This document shows positions 1 through 22,579 of a stretch of DNA of 64,000 nt, in pieces. The notes under the pieces are model-generated. The model was not told the origin of the DNA, made no database searches, and saw only the letters and a program-made list of their open reading frames with translations. A program made the position numbers and the translations under genes. This DNA comes from Lamellibrachia satsuma (Eukaryota > Annelida > Polychaeta > Sabellida > Siboglinidae). The DNA lies in assembly GCA_033239005.1 (NCBI GenBank), contig BSQZ01000061.1, forward strand, positions 1,998,501 through 2,062,500, in the 5' to 3' direction. Numbering within the stretch: position 1 is the stretch's first letter; each line of letters opens with the position of its first letter.

Positions 1-8547
<8,547 letters not shown>

Positions 8548-9790
8548 CCGTCTCAGCTGACAGCTCGATAGTATGTGCAAGAACACGTAGAGATGTCGAT
8601 TAGTACTCGTCCTTGCCACATAAAAGCTGCTTTCACAAGATGGTATATTGTTAAATTAGTCAGTTGTATTCTAACTTAAGAACATCTATAGGTACGTGTT
8701 GCATTTCTGCTAAGGTTCAGGTGCTTACTAAGTAATCATGTAGTGCTTAGATGTGATAATTTCAATACCTCAATGTTGTCCATATTCACATTATTTCTGG
8801 AGATATAGCATTTTGAATGTCGAAAATGTGAATAGTATGTTTCGAGAAAAACAGCTTCAACATTTTCACTCTGTATTTGTAATAGTCATGCTGTAAGTCC
8901 TTTTGAGTGCATAGCTTTATTTGTGTTGAAGCTACATGCATGCATTTTATTAGTTCAAAAACACAAATTTTTATTAGTTCACTGCACACTTGACATAAAT
9001 TTTTTATGAATATTATTTTTTAATTAGTAAATAATTATATTACTTAAAAATATTGAAAATAAATCAACTATGCTCAATAACACTTTTACCATTTGTTGCT
9101 AGATACACTAACATCCATAGTATAAAACGAAAGGAAACGTACAATTAAAAAAACACATACTTTGCATAAATTATGTAAATTAGTATCCAAGATGGTCACC
9201 AAACGTAATGTATGTCAATAATACCGAGAAGTGTTTACAAACACGCACACAATGTGCACATACAAAACATTATTTTTGAATGACGATGATTCTTACAAAC
9301 ACTTGTGTCTAAATAAAAATATATATCAGGTAATTATATAATTATAATAAAGAATTACGTAAATTAAGAGGTCCGTGCTAACCAAACCTTTTTCCTTGAA
9401 ATTAAATTTTAGACTAACTTTGCACTAAAACTTAATAAAATAGTACAGTATTATTACAGCTGAAAGATGTTTTCATTTGTTATGAGTATTCATTGTTAGT
9501 CTACAAAAATAATTTTATTTGGCCATGACATGGACATGGCTATCAAATGTATAATAGTTATAGTATATGCCTATGTGGCCTAACCTATAGCCATAGTAGG
9601 GGATGTAGGCCATAGCCATTATAGGCACAGCCATGTAACAATGTTGTTTACTTAATAAACATTGCTCATTCGAGCGTCAGAAAAGTTGATGAAGTGTGGT
9701 TTTTACACTCAAAATATTTAATAATTTACACATTCAACATGTTACTATTCGTTTGACCATTGTATGTGATTGCTGTACATATTGCATCTT
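8548..9790. other. FASN 3' UTR and AT-rich flank
   Basis: No gene is visible. The AT-rich sequence has AATAAA at 9058-9063, 9312-9317 and 9654-9659, any of which could be the polyadenylation signal of FASN; I cannot choose between them. Around 9530-9630 there is an imperfect short repeat built on ATAGCCAT-like words. Confidence 0.5.
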
Positions 9791-9794
9791 TATA

Positions 9795-10612
9795 ATCTGT
9801 CGAAAGACCAAGACGAATTACAGGACTGGGCTGAGAAGTGGCAGTTACACTTTCACTCCAATAAATGCAAACTTCTAAGAATTTACCTATACCTTGACAA
9901 CAAGGTGCAAATCCTCTGGAGTGTAGCCACGTAGAGAACGACCTGGGCATCCACGTTGATGATCAGTTAAAATTTACGCAACAGGACTCCTGAGTGTAAT
10001 ATGCCGTGCTTACCAATACCTAAAGAAGACAACCTTTCTTCGTCTATATAAGGGACTTGTCCGTCCTACTTTGGAATACGGTGTGGCAGTCTGGTCATCA
10101 CAGTATCAGTATGATATTGATGCTGTGGAGGCTGTCCAGAGAAGAGCTACACTGATGGTCCCAGTACTTAGACATTTAGATTACGAATCTAGACTAAAGG
10201 TGTTCATTTACCAACACTGACCTATCATCGATTACAAGGAGATGTTATCAATGTATATAAATACTTGCATGGCATTTTTACCTTATCACATGATATGTTT
10301 AATCATGACTTATATGAAGGCACACGGGGTCATTCTCTAAAGATGTTAAAAGACCGGAGTAAACGGGAAGTAAGGAGGCATTTCTTTAGCCAGAGTCGTT
10401 AATCTATGGAATTCACTTCCGGACACCGTCTTCACAGCGCCGTCAATAAATATGCTTAAAAACCGACTTGACAAATACTGGCTAAATCAGACAGTCCAAT
10501 TTGACTACAAAGCCAAACTAAAGCAAGCCAAGAGTGGTACATATACAGATATGACTGAAGAGGATATGCATGTATGTAGGCACTTCCAAAAAATACATAT
10601 GATAGAACATTG
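9795..10612 (+). mobile_element. Decayed LINE, reverse-transcriptase C-terminal part
   Basis: Translating in shifting frames gives LQDWAEKWQLHFHSNKCKLL, then ENDLGIHVDDQLKF, then LYKGLVRPTLEYGVAVW and AVQRRATLMVP, and finally NSLPDTVFTAPSINMLKNRL. These are the conserved blocks after the RT catalytic core of CR1/Jockey-superfamily LINEs, in the right order. Several frameshifts and stops interrupt them, so this is a dead 5'-truncated copy. The clade assignment is tentative. Confidence 0.75.
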
Positions 10613-10925
10613 ACAATTGATTTAAATGAAATGTGACATGTAAAGGAACCCAAAACTATTTATTTTATTAATGTGTCTTTATTAGAGCCAAAGATATTGC
10701 GTTTTTAATATACGGTAAACATTCGAAAATTGTGTGTATCTCGTATACAGGCAAGACTCTCATTGTTGTGTTTTCTTTCAATAAATGTAAGATTCAAATG
10801 GCATAACTTTTAGATTTTTACATATATTTTAATCATTTCTTTCAGGAGTTGCAAGCACATTAAGTATGGTCATATATGTACATAATCCAGTCATGTATCA
10901 TTAATAGTAACGTGCTTTTTAAACG

Positions 10926-12490
10926 TTGTCAGTTGGAGTTGTGTTTAAACGGGACACCGTGACAGTTCGTTACTCGGCAACCATCCTTCACAACATTGGA
11001 TTTTACTACCAAACATTGAAACTGTCTGCAGCCGAAGTGCTGCACCTTCGACTAAGTCGATACGGTCAACAAAAGACAAAGAGAGGGTGCAGGGCAAGTG
11101 CACAAAAGATGCGCACGATTGAGACTTGTGTCAGCTCGGCAAGCAAACAGCGTATTCACCCAAACAAGTGGGGCTTGCTTAAGCAATATACGCCAGTTGC
11201 ACATGACGTTCAATGATGAATATCCAGAACGCCCAGTGTCTGCCTGCTGAATGCCAGATATGTTTGTGATGTCAGTCAAATTGGCAAGGCGACCATGATC
11301 TGCGAGCTCATCGAGAATAACGATATTGACGTTCTCACCATTACAGAGACGTGATTGACTCCTGACGACTCTGTGTCCGCGGGTTGCTTCACACCTGCCG
11401 GCTACCAACTGCGACATGCGGACAGAAAGCGCTATATTGGTGGTGGTGTTGCTGTCGTGTACAAGTCGGACCTCATGACGCGCCAACTGGAGCTACCGAA
11501 AACAAGGTCATTTGAGTCAATGGTTGTGCTTGTTAGCAGTGAAACTCGATCGCTTCGCCTTGTCGTGATATATCGTCCTCCGCCAAACAGAAAAACGGCT
11601 TCACGGTCTTAGAGATTCTTCTTGAGTTTGCGGACTTACTGGACACTATGGCGATGGAGACATCAAACGTGTTGATAGCTGGTGATTTTAATATGCACAT
11701 GGACGAAGGGTCAAACCATTTTTTGGCTATTCTGAAAGTTGCAGACCTCACACAGCATGTCGAAGAGCGGACGCATACGGCGGGACATACGGTCGATCTC
11801 CTAACAAGTCGTTCAGCCGACACGTTTCTGGAAAATATAAGAGTGGACGTTACTCACACGTCCGACCACTCGGCGGTTCATTGCACGCTGCGGCTCGAAA
11901 CGCCACCAAACGTGCGATTGAAAACGACGAGTCAGAGTTATAAACATGTTGCGTTGCTGCGATTTGTGAAGATATACGATCGTTGCGGCCGTCGGAGTTT
12001 CTGTCGGATGACATGGACTATGCACTCGACACTACAACACGTCTGACTGCTATCGTCGACAAACATGCCCCGATCAAGACACGCACCGTGATCGTACGAC
12101 CTCACACGCCGTGGTACAACGACGACATACGATCACAGAAGCGTCTAAGACGATAGCTGGAACGCAAAATTGCGGACGTCTGGCATGGAGAGTAACATAT
12201 TGGCTTTCTACCATCAGCGCCAACTTGTCACATCGATTATACACACTGCAAAACTGGAATACCTCACGAAACAAATCACCTGTGCATCTGGTGACCAGAG
12301 GCAACTATTTAAGATTGTTGCGAAGCGGCTACACTCTGATAACGATACACCACTTCCGCCGTGCGAATCATTCTACACGCTTGCAACTCGTTTCTCCGAC
12401 CTATTCTGCGAAAAGATCTCGACAATTCGCTCCGGACGCCAACCATGTCGATGGAATGGCTGTTTTGGAAATCAGTACAGCGCCACCGTA
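10926..12490 (+). mobile_element. Decayed LINE, 5' part with endonuclease domain
   Basis: The sequence begins with an open stretch of about 96 codons (10926-11216) of unknown type. Endonuclease blocks follow across frames: ITET, PDDSVSAGCFTPAGYQLRHA, GGGVAVVYKS, LVVIYRPPP, VLIAGDFNMHMDEGS and VTHTSDHSAVHCTL. The GDFN and SDH motifs are catalytic in this exonuclease-endonuclease-phosphatase fold. After about 12290, LFKIVAKRL and RFSDLFCEKISTIR match the linker before the RT, but the RT itself is missing: the sequence passes into Gypsy protease near 12490-12540. At least three frameshifts or stops are present. Confidence 0.75.
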
Positions 12491-12499
12491 CGAGTCTTC

Positions 12500-14030
12500 C
12501 GAGTACTACTTCCTAGGATGCCATTGTCGGGAGGAAACTTAGTTTCAAGATTGACTCAGGAGCTGACATATCAGTCATCTCGGGGGAGATTCACAATACC
12601 CTGAGTCCGAGACCCAAGCTGAAACCGGTAACGGCGTCACTACACCACGTGGGCGGACCACTTCAGTGCAAGGGACAATTTGTAGCACACACGGAAGTTA
12701 AAGCCCAGTCATTCCACTTCCGTACTGCCGTCGTCGGTGCGCTGGTTAACAACCCTCTGAGTCGCAGCATCGCCTGCCGCAAGCGCCTCTGAGATTCTGC
12801 GCCTCGATGGTACTACATCTGCAGCATGCATTGCGTAGTTAAAGAACACGTTCGCCCGATTTCGCACTCCAATTTAGCTGATATCAGACAACGGTCCTCA
12901 ATTCTCGTCATCAGATTTCAAGTTATTTGCAGAGAAGTACGGGTTTAAACATGTGACATCAAGCCCGCACATGCCAAACGCCAACTGAGAAGCCTTGCGG
13001 GCCGTCCAAACGACCAAAAGGATTCTCATACAGGAAGATCCTTGGTTGGGTCTCATGGTCTACCGGGACAGCCCCGCTCAACTTATGATGGATCGTCACA
13101 TCCGCACGACCCTGCCAACCCTATCGTGGGCACTGAGGCCACGCTGGCCCAATCCAGACCTGGTCCGTCAGAAGGACTACGGCGCAAAACAGCCATACCA
13201 GTTACACTACCGTCGCAATGGGACACAACCACTACCGCTACTGTGCCCGTCCTAAATTGTGAGGGTCAGGACTGACTTCGACAAGAACTGGACCAAGAAA
13301 GGTGTCGTGACTAACTCAACCAACACCCACGGTCATACATCGTGCAGACAGAGTATGGCACCTACCGCCGAAACAGACGTCAACGTCAAGCTAGTAGTGC
13401 CACATCAAACATCACGTCAGGGACCGAGTTTTCTGCACAGCCGCGAGTTCGATTGACAAGCATGAACCAGCCTGTACCAGATGGCGTTCCGTCATCGCCA
13501 CGTGGAAGTCCAGTACGCGAGGTGCCGTTGAGCCCGTCTCTGACACCCCCAAGCCCGGTGGTGCGCCGTTCATACAGGTCCATCATCAAACCTAAGAGAC
13601 TAATAGAGGAGTGATACTCATGAAGAGTTCATGGATTAACCCCAGGAAGTGTGGTCATAATAATACCAGGGGTTGATTAGAGAGCCAGGTTAGTCTGCCC
13701 AGATGTTTTATTTTGTTTTCGTTTAGAATAAGTACCCATTATTACTAGAAAAGACAATACTCGACAGACACTGACGAAGACATTGCCGTCAATCTTATTG
13801 AATGCAGGCATAGTTACTAATATAAGGGGGGAGATGTCATGTATTCCCTAGTCTACCGTAGTCATGCCGACCTCAGGTAAAGGTTTCAGTGTCCGGCTGA
13901 CGTGTCTCGTGTGTGACGTCAGCTGTGTCCAGCGCCCCTTGGGTGGGGTAGAGGTAGTTAATTGTTAAATAGTCGTCCTTGTTCTGCGAACCAACTGTGA
14001 ACGGGTCCAAGTCCAGGATCCGTATACAAT
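12500..14030 (+). mobile_element. Ty3/Gypsy LTR retrotransposon remnant, internally deleted
   Basis: From about 12540 the frame reads FKIDSGADISVISGEI, the aspartic protease active-site box of Gypsy elements. It continues to VNNPLSRSIACRKRL and a stop at 12789. RT and RNase H are absent. Near 12810-12980 the sequence is already integrase core, with SDNGPQFSSSDFK (a catalytic Asp block). The integrase tail and C-terminal region follow (RAVQTTKRILIQEDPW, then PNPDLVRQKDYGAKQPYQLH, then YGTYRRNRR and VRRSYRSIIKPKRLIEE with a stop at 13612-13614). A polypurine tract and an LTR start are found at 13824-13840. Frameshifts separate the blocks, so the element is not functional alone. The 5' LTR was not found; the left side is fused to a LINE fragment. 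Confidence 0.8.
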
Positions 14031-14033
14031 ACA
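13824..14033 (+). other. Gypsy polypurine tract and probable 3' LTR
   Basis: The run AAGGGGGGAGA (13824-13834) is followed directly by TGTCATGTATTCC, the TG start expected of an LTR next to its polypurine tract. The LTR-like sequence continues to about 14033, where a LINE 3' tail in the opposite orientation begins. Because no second LTR copy is in the window, the right end is an estimate. Confidence 0.55.
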
Positions 14034-14575
14034 ATACAATAATACTTTATTAGTCCGACCAGGAAAATACAATGCCGATCGACATTTACATCGCGATAGA
14101 AACAAAACCTTGAACATCTACAGTTGGCACATCACATATATACAGTATAAATCACAGGTTATTTAAATACAAATTTCTGCCTAATTTAGCGTTAAGAATT
14201 GAAATCGTAGAGGGTAAAAAAGAATATTTGTAGCAGTTTGTCTTGATGTTAGGGAGTAAAAATCTGCTGCTTCTGTGACTGAGCCTTGAATAAAATTCAA
14301 CATGGAGGGGGCATGAGGGGTCTTGGAGTGACATGGAGGGGGCGTGAGGGGTCTTGGAGTATTTGACTAGCACTATGTAACACTTTCCCTCGATACAAAG
14401 ACTGGAAGTTGTCTAACTGTCTACCAACAATACGACCAGCTCTATGTATGACTTTATCCACCCTCCCTTGATCATGTTTTGAAACATTCCCACCCCAACA
14501 GGCTGCCCCAATAGAGATACATCCTTGAATTTACTTTCATCAGGCTTTCAGTGATCTCATTCTATTTAAGCTATG
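14034..14575 (-). mobile_element. LINE 3' end with pentanucleotide tail
   Basis: On the minus strand 14550-14152 reads GRVDKVIHRAGRIVGRQLD, then SLYRGKV, then SRLSHRSSRFLLPNIKTNCY and PSTISILNAKLGRNL: the conserved end of a Jockey/CR1-type RT. It is followed by a 3' UTR with CGGACTAATAAAGTATTATT and ends in tandem GTATT units (14034-14050 on the plus strand as ATACA repeats), the usual tail of such elements. A 33-bp coding stretch containing the CATGGAGGGGGC motif is duplicated at 14299-14370. The copy is heavily 5'-truncated. Confidence 0.7.
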
Positions 14576-14965
14576 AATCAATCACAATACCCACGTATTT
14601 GTAAGTATCATCCCACCACCTCTTCTCCCTTAATGCCAACAGGAGGTGCTTGCTTTCACCTAAAATCAATCCATAGTTTTGTAGTCTTCATGACATTTAA
14701 CTGCAAACGACCAGATTATCTGCAACGACCGACACGCATACTGCTCAACTTCGTTGGGTTAGTGGTAGGCCTCATCCAGTGGACACGTGCTTGCTCCACT
14801 ACTGACCACACGTGTATGTATGCACGTTCCTGTTTGCGTGAACAAGCGTCACTAATCAGTAATGTTCCTGTTGGTCTGGCCGCCGGTTCGCCAACGTACT
14901 GTCTGTCAATATATTCCGTCGTAAGCAATCTGTTTCGTCAGTTCATTGTCCAGGCATCAGTTCTG

Positions 14966-14966
<1 letters not shown>

Positions 14967-15040
<74 letters not shown>

Positions 15041-15067
15041 TGAGTGCGTGCGTTCGTGCGTGCGTGT
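14967..15067. repeat. Composite (TG)n/(CGTG)n microsatellite
   Basis: About 30 bp of TG dinucleotides pass into CGTG tetranucleotides with a few interruptions (TGAG, GTTC). The same TG-then-CGTG architecture is seen at 17551-17622 and, on the other strand, at 32636-32838, suggesting a shared mutational path. Confidence 0.9.
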
Positions 15068-15069
15068 GT

Positions 15070-16440
15070 CTGTCCATTCATATACTTCATTATCCTATGA
15101 TTATGGTGCAAAACAAATTTAACTGTATGTTAGGTTTTTTTGTGTTCGCTTATAGTCCTGCCTATATCCTCAGTTCGCCAAGGCTAGGCGGAATCTAGGA
15201 AGAAAAAGGAGAAGACAAAGTCATATAAACTATTTTCGAGCTCGAACTTGTGGAATGGTCAATATTGATGACGTCATCATTCAACATTCGTTCGGCCCGT
15301 AATTGCAAATTGAGTGGCGACTTATAAAGTATTCCAACACAATTAGATGTGTTGACAACCAGACTTGTTAGTTAGTTTTGCTAACATACTCTTGTGTATT
15401 TTGCCTTAGAAACGCTCGATAGTATCGTGAAAAGTTTCGTAGCAATGACTGTCAAGAAATATTGTCAGAACACCAATAAATCCAAAACCCCGAGTTGCCC
15501 TTTTTTCAGTCCCTAATGGCAGCCATATGGATGTTGAAATAGCCGACTTCTTATCATTTGTCACAAGTAAATATTGTATTTACTATTACAAAGATATTGC
15601 AAATTATTAAAATATATAATAATGTTGATGTGTTTTGATGTGTGACAACCATTTTGGATTCCATATAAAATATATATGGTCTTCATATTATATTTGTAGA
15701 ATATATTGTCTGTTGAAAAACAAGTCAGCCACAGAGAAAAAATATTCATCATAATTGCAAAATTAAAATAACTATTTGATTGAAACATTGCTTTGACTTT
15801 AATAGCACACATTAGACACATCATTTCTTGCATATTTCATTAAGATCTGAACGACTGGTCATGTTTGGCACGTCTGCATGTCCTGTACTGTATCAACTGT
15901 TCGATGTTTCAATCAATAGATGCGCTGATGCGTTTGCATTATTAGCACCGCATCCACTAGTCGCTAACTGGCCAACAGCAGTTAGGGCCGTCGCCACGTT
16001 CGACAACTCCAGCACCAAGCGGTTGTGTTATTTTATCCAGCCAAGTTTGAGACGGTCTAGAAGCATGGGTGGATAATGGGGTCCTGCTGCCAATCTGCAT
16101 ACAGCAGATTGACCATGATCTCGCAGGATATGTTGTGTCCAAACGTTGTTCCAAATGTTGGCGGGAGTATTTAGTTAAGCAGTAAAGCACCAACCCCTCT
16201 GCCAATGCCTTGTTTCTGGAACAAGGTTCGCGTAAGGCTGTGTGGCTGCGCGACGTTGACACCCTTACAGAAGGGACTTCACAGAAATGATGTACATCCG
16301 TTGATGGCATCATCCAAAGTTTAAATACAAGTTACCAGAGCTGGTAAGGAACCTACACTACAAAAAATAAACAAAAGCTCTTCGATGCGCCGGTCTCTAG
16401 CTAAAGCTAATCAATCACATGCACATTGATAGAGGTGAAT
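15070..16440. other. Unassigned intergenic DNA
   Basis: I recognise no gene here. The sequence is AT-rich with short unrelated frames. A 118-codon minus-strand frame at 15957-16313 has no motif I can name; a phrase near its end (RPSQTWLDKITQ) could be retroelement-derived but is too short to call. Confidence 0.4.
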
Positions 16441-16445
16441 CTTCG

Positions 16446-17490
16446 GGTGGCGCTTAACTGTGTCAATGAAGGGGCTTAACTGTGTCAGTGAATGCGCTTA
16501 ACTGTGTCAATGAAGGCGCTTAACTGTGTCAATGAAGGGACTTAACTGTGTCAATGAAGGCGCTTAACTGTGTCAATGAAGGGGCTTAACTGTGTCAATC
16601 AAGGCGCTTAACTGTGTCAATGAAGGGGCTTAACTGTATCAATGAAGGCGCTTAACTGTGTCAATGAAGGGGCTTAACTGTTTCAATGAAGGCGCTTAAC
16701 TGTGTCAATGAAGGCGCTTAACTGTGTCAATGAAGGGACTTAACTGTGTCAATCAAGGCGCTTAACTGTGTCAATCAAGGCGCTTAACTGTGTCAATGAA
16801 GGCGCTTAACTGTATCAATGAAGGCGCTTAACTGTGTCAATGAATGGGGCTTAACTGTGTCAATGAAGGCGCTTAACTGTGTCAATGAAGGCGCTTAACT
16901 GTGTCAATAAAGGGACTTAACTGTGTCAATGAAGGCGCTTAACTGTGTCAATGAAGGGGCTTAACTGTGTCAATGAAGGCGCTTAACTGTGTCAATGGAG
17001 GCGCTTAACTGTGTCAATGAAGGGACTTAACTGTGTCAATGAAGGCGCTTAACTGTGTCAATGAAGGGGCTTAACTGTGTCAATGAAGGGGCTTAACTGT
17101 GTCAATGAAGGGGCTTAACTATATCAATGAAGGCGCTTAACTGTGTCAATGAAGGGGCTTAACTGTGTCAATGAAGGCGCTTAACTGTGTCAATGAAGGC
17201 CCTTAACTGTGTCAATGAAGGAGCTTAACTGTTTCAATGAAGGCGCTTAACCGTGTCAATGAAGGCGCTTAACTGTGTCAATGAAGGGACTTAACTGTGT
17301 CAATGAAGGGGCTTAACTGTTTCAATGAAGGCGCTTAACTGTGTCAATGAAGGCGCTTAACTGTATCAATGAAGGGGCTTAACTGTGTCAATGAAGGCGC
17401 TTAAACGTGTCAATGAAGGCGCTTAACTGTGTCAATGAAGGCGCTTAATTGTGTCAATGAAGGCGCTTAACTGTGTCAGTGAAGGGGCAT
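16446..17490. repeat. 22-bp minisatellite, about 47 copies
   Basis: The unit is CGCTTAACTGTGTCAATGAAGG with variants at the first bases (GGCGC, GGGGC, GGGAC) that often alternate. There is no unique spacer between copies. The right-hand edge is continuous with the C-terminal codons of a minus-strand LINE fragment, and the unit itself is part of that coding tail (see findings). Confidence 0.93.
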
Positions 17491-17550
17491 CACGGAGGGA
17501 AAGTGGTAGTTTGTTCCAAAGTGCGGAGCTCCGTGTTCCAAATCCACGTG
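17432..17550 (-). mobile_element. LINE reverse-transcriptase C-terminal fragment
   Basis: The minus strand reads RGFGTRSSALWNKLPLSLRD followed by APSLTQLSAFIDTIKRLH and a stop. ALWNKLP-LSLRDAPS-L-F is the conserved end of many Jockey/RTE-superfamily reverse transcriptases. Upstream coding sequence is replaced by the TG/CGTG microsatellite at 17551-17622, and downstream the stop-proximal codons continue as the 22-bp minisatellite. Confidence 0.65.
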
Positions 17551-17560
17551 TTTGTGTGTG

Positions 17561-17592
<32 letters not shown>

Positions 17593-17622
17593 TGCGAGCG
17601 TGCGTGCGTGCGTGCGTTCGTG
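17551..17622. repeat. (TG)n/(CGTG)n microsatellite
   Basis: TG dinucleotides run into CGTG tetranucleotides with one GAGC and one TTCG interruption. It sits directly upstream of the minus-strand LINE fragment at 17432-17550. Confidence 0.9.
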
Positions 17623-18040
17623 CCACCATAGCATCTACATCTCACCACACAGCTGCTGTGGCATTTCCATCCTCAAACACTGCAGGCCATAATAGGACAT
17701 TATTGCCAACTGTCTCCCGCCTTCCTTGGTACCTTGCGCCAGCGCCCGCCCCCACAGTGTAGAGGGACAGCTGTTCAGCCAAGGAAGAAGCACATATAGA
17801 TAAAAGATAAGATGGTGCTTCACATAAATACTATGGAATAAAGCGACGCAAGGTGCCGAGAAAACAGTCTTCATGTCCAGACCAATTCCATTCAACAACA
17901 CGTCAAGATTAAAGCATAAAATTGTATCATTTGACTCCATAATAAACGCGACTATTATCGCAAGTGCAATTCAATATCTTCTCGATGGTAAAGGCGATGG
18001 AAACAGTCGTCACAAAATCTCTGTAACGTGGAGCACTACT

Positions 18041-18126
18041 GGGACACTACGCAGATGAACTTGACAGAACCCGCCTTGAATTATAGATTCGTCGGCTTGA
18101 CTAGTTGGACTGATCCACTGAGACTC
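18041..18126 (+). repeat. Direct repeat, left copy (with 18646-18731)
   Basis: About 86 bp starting GGGACACTACGCAGATGAAC recurs at 18646-18731 in the same orientation with only a few mismatches. The copies are about 600 bp apart. There is no coding potential; it may be part of an unrecognised element or a local duplication. DNA between 17630 and 19500 otherwise holds no gene that I can support. Confidence 0.8.
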
Positions 18127-18645
18127 GCTAATAATCCACAGAATATGTGCCACCGAACATCATAACTGATTCATGGACCACTCAGCTACAAAGGTCGATG
18201 GGTAAGCAGTCAGATGTCACTTTCATACCCATTCATTTAGACCAAAGTAACTGTATGCCTACACAATTGTACCAGCAAACATAAATGGTCAGTGAAGCCT
18301 CTATTTATAAGACATTGCATGTCGTTACTATGGGAACCACCACCCAGAATAATAATAACACTTAAAAATAACGAATATATATGTATGTATGTATGTATAT
18401 AAACATCAATATAACTAAAAGTATGCATGGAATTAAATAGCTAAAATAATCAATGAAATTAAGGGTACTACAGGAGTGTACAATTAAAAGTATACCATAT
18501 AAAATAATGAATTAAATTAAAGTATTCTCGGGTTAAAGAAAAGAAATCATAATGAAAATAAATTCAATTAAGGCCGGTAAAAGTAATGTTCCTTCATGCA
18601 TATTCCTGCCGGAACAGAAAGAGCGATCACCGTACGTTGCTGGTT

Positions 18646-18731
18646 GGGACACTACGCAGATGAACTTGACAGAACCCGCCTTGAATTATAGATTAGTCGG
18701 CTTGACTAGTTGCACTGATCCACTGAGACTC
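18646..18731 (+). repeat. Direct repeat, right copy (with 18041-18126)
   Basis: This is the second copy of the 86-bp repeat, ending in CCACTGAGACTC. The flanks of the two copies differ, so the duplication appears limited to this stretch. Confidence 0.8.
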
Positions 18732-19505
18732 TGGCACAGTCGATGAAATGCTCGATTCAGATCGTAGTGAACGTGTTGGTTTGTATAATTATTATTGTAT
18801 ACGGCAGTGGACTGGAACCAAGTCAAGTCTTAGGCAAGCCATGAAATAAAGAATTGCAGTAATAAGTTCTTGATGTTACGAGAGCATGGACAAAATTAAT
18901 GTTTTTGTTGCATCGTTAGAGAGGCATCGACGCATTCTGCCGATATTTCTGAGGTGATAATATCCATTTCGGCATACGGAATACACTTGTTGGGTCATAC
19001 TTAGATGTTGATCGTATAGATCACGGAAGGAAGACGATTGTTCTATTTGCTTTCTATTTGTCATTTAATTTAAGCATGTATTTGGCGAACCATGTTCTCA
19101 CTTCCTCGATGCACGTGTTCAGGCGCGATACAGCTTCATCTCGCTGTTCGCATTCGCTGTTCTGGACGAAGACATGTAGCATGAGAATTGGTGAGTTCTT
19201 TCAGCGACAACTTGTAGTTGCCGACTAACACATCAAGAGGCACATCTAAACTATTCAGATTCTCCGTCTGCTGAACACTTTCCTTAACGGCTCCAATATC
19301 TATCGCCCGTGGCTTACGATATTCTATGTTCTTGTGAGTCACACCTGGTTTCCCTTGGACGAGATTGCGTAGTGGTCTCCTGATATGTTTCCGTTCTTGC
19401 CACAGAAACTTGGGTCAGTCACAGTAAGTTCGGCGATTTTGCTGCCTGTGTATTTTGCTGCCTGTGTATTTTGCTGCCTGTGTATTTTGCTCAGATGACA
19501 TCAAT

Positions 19506-19509
<4 letters not shown>

Positions 19510-19595
<86 letters not shown>
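19510..19595. repeat. (TA)n microsatellite
   Basis: About 43 perfect TA dinucleotides. Just upstream (19438-19490) a 19-bp unit TGCCTGTGTATTTTGCTGC is repeated three times. Confidence 0.97.
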
Positions 19596-19599
<4 letters not shown>

Positions 19600-19654
19600 C
19601 AAGTTCTGGTAGTGCGATGCCTATGGCAATGACAACTTCATGCTCGAAAAATGT

Positions 19655-19855
19655 ACAACTAGGGTTTTGGGTTACGTAATCTACGTCAAACATCCACATA
19701 TGTAATATCCCCACCCCCGGGAATTTCGAATTTTTTTATGAACGAACCATCATCATGGGGCCCCGGGTATGCCTACAAAATTTTAGCCCCATACATGCGA
19801 AACTGACGAAGATATGAAGGAACATACAGACAGACAGAGTCACGGACTACTTTAT
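19655..19855 (+). repeat. Dispersed repeat, copy 1
   Basis: The sequence from TCTACGTCAAACATCCACAT through AAACTGACGAAGATATGA to a short CAGA run is similar to the reverse complement of 63415-63655. Both copies keep the order of blocks (GAACCAT, TCTACA-AAT-T, then AAACTGAC) and both end in a CAGA/GTCT tetranucleotide tail, as expected of the 3' end of a small retroelement. No coding capacity is seen. Confidence 0.65.
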
Positions 19856-19929
19856 TGTATGGATCAATTTCAATCCAGCCATGTGATTGACTTTGCAATG
19901 TCATAAGCTTCATAAGCACTTGCACTGCG

Positions 19930-20205
19930 GACGGTGATTGGACTGGTCGACCGCACACATGCGCACAGATCAACCCCGCCCTGTCAACCGGCGCCACAGT
20001 AGTCAACACAGAGGCACAGCTAAACTGGCCACCGAACGACACAGGCTTGCGTAGTTCGCCGAGGTTGTGAAACACAGCGTTTAAACGAAGTTCGTACCCC
20101 AGAGAATCCACAACCGAGCAAAGACAGTCGGGAAAGGACCACGGAAGAAAAAGGGCCATTGAAGTAATTCAAACAGGGAGGACCATAACGTTGGAGAGAC
20201 GAGCC
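19930..20205 (+). promoter_or_regulatory. Conserved 5' flank of gene A (probable promoter/5' UTR)
   Basis: This is the partner of 35859-36130. The blocks GGCGCCACAGTAGTCAACAC, GGCCACCGAACGACACAG and CACAGCGTTTAAACGAAGTT are conserved in order and spacing up to the start codon at 20206, which is preceded by GAGCC in both genes. The conservation supports the chosen start. Confidence 0.5.
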
Positions 20206-22448
<2,243 letters not shown>

Positions 22449-22579
22449 GTGTGTATTTTGCGAAGTTAACGTCAACGCCTGGAATTATACCCACGGTAGT
22501 TATTTTGCGAACTGGTAGTTTTCACATCGAATGGTACCCGTGGTAGGTATTTTAAGGGAGCAAGACTTCTGAAAGATTA

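Noticed and set aside
15957..16313. 118-codon minus-strand frame
   Set aside because: No recognisable domain, no splice context and no conservation evidence; too weak to call.
16446..17490. Regular 22-bp repeat array that could be mistaken for a CRISPR array
   Set aside because: There are no unique spacers between units and the setting is a eukaryotic genome; it is a minisatellite.
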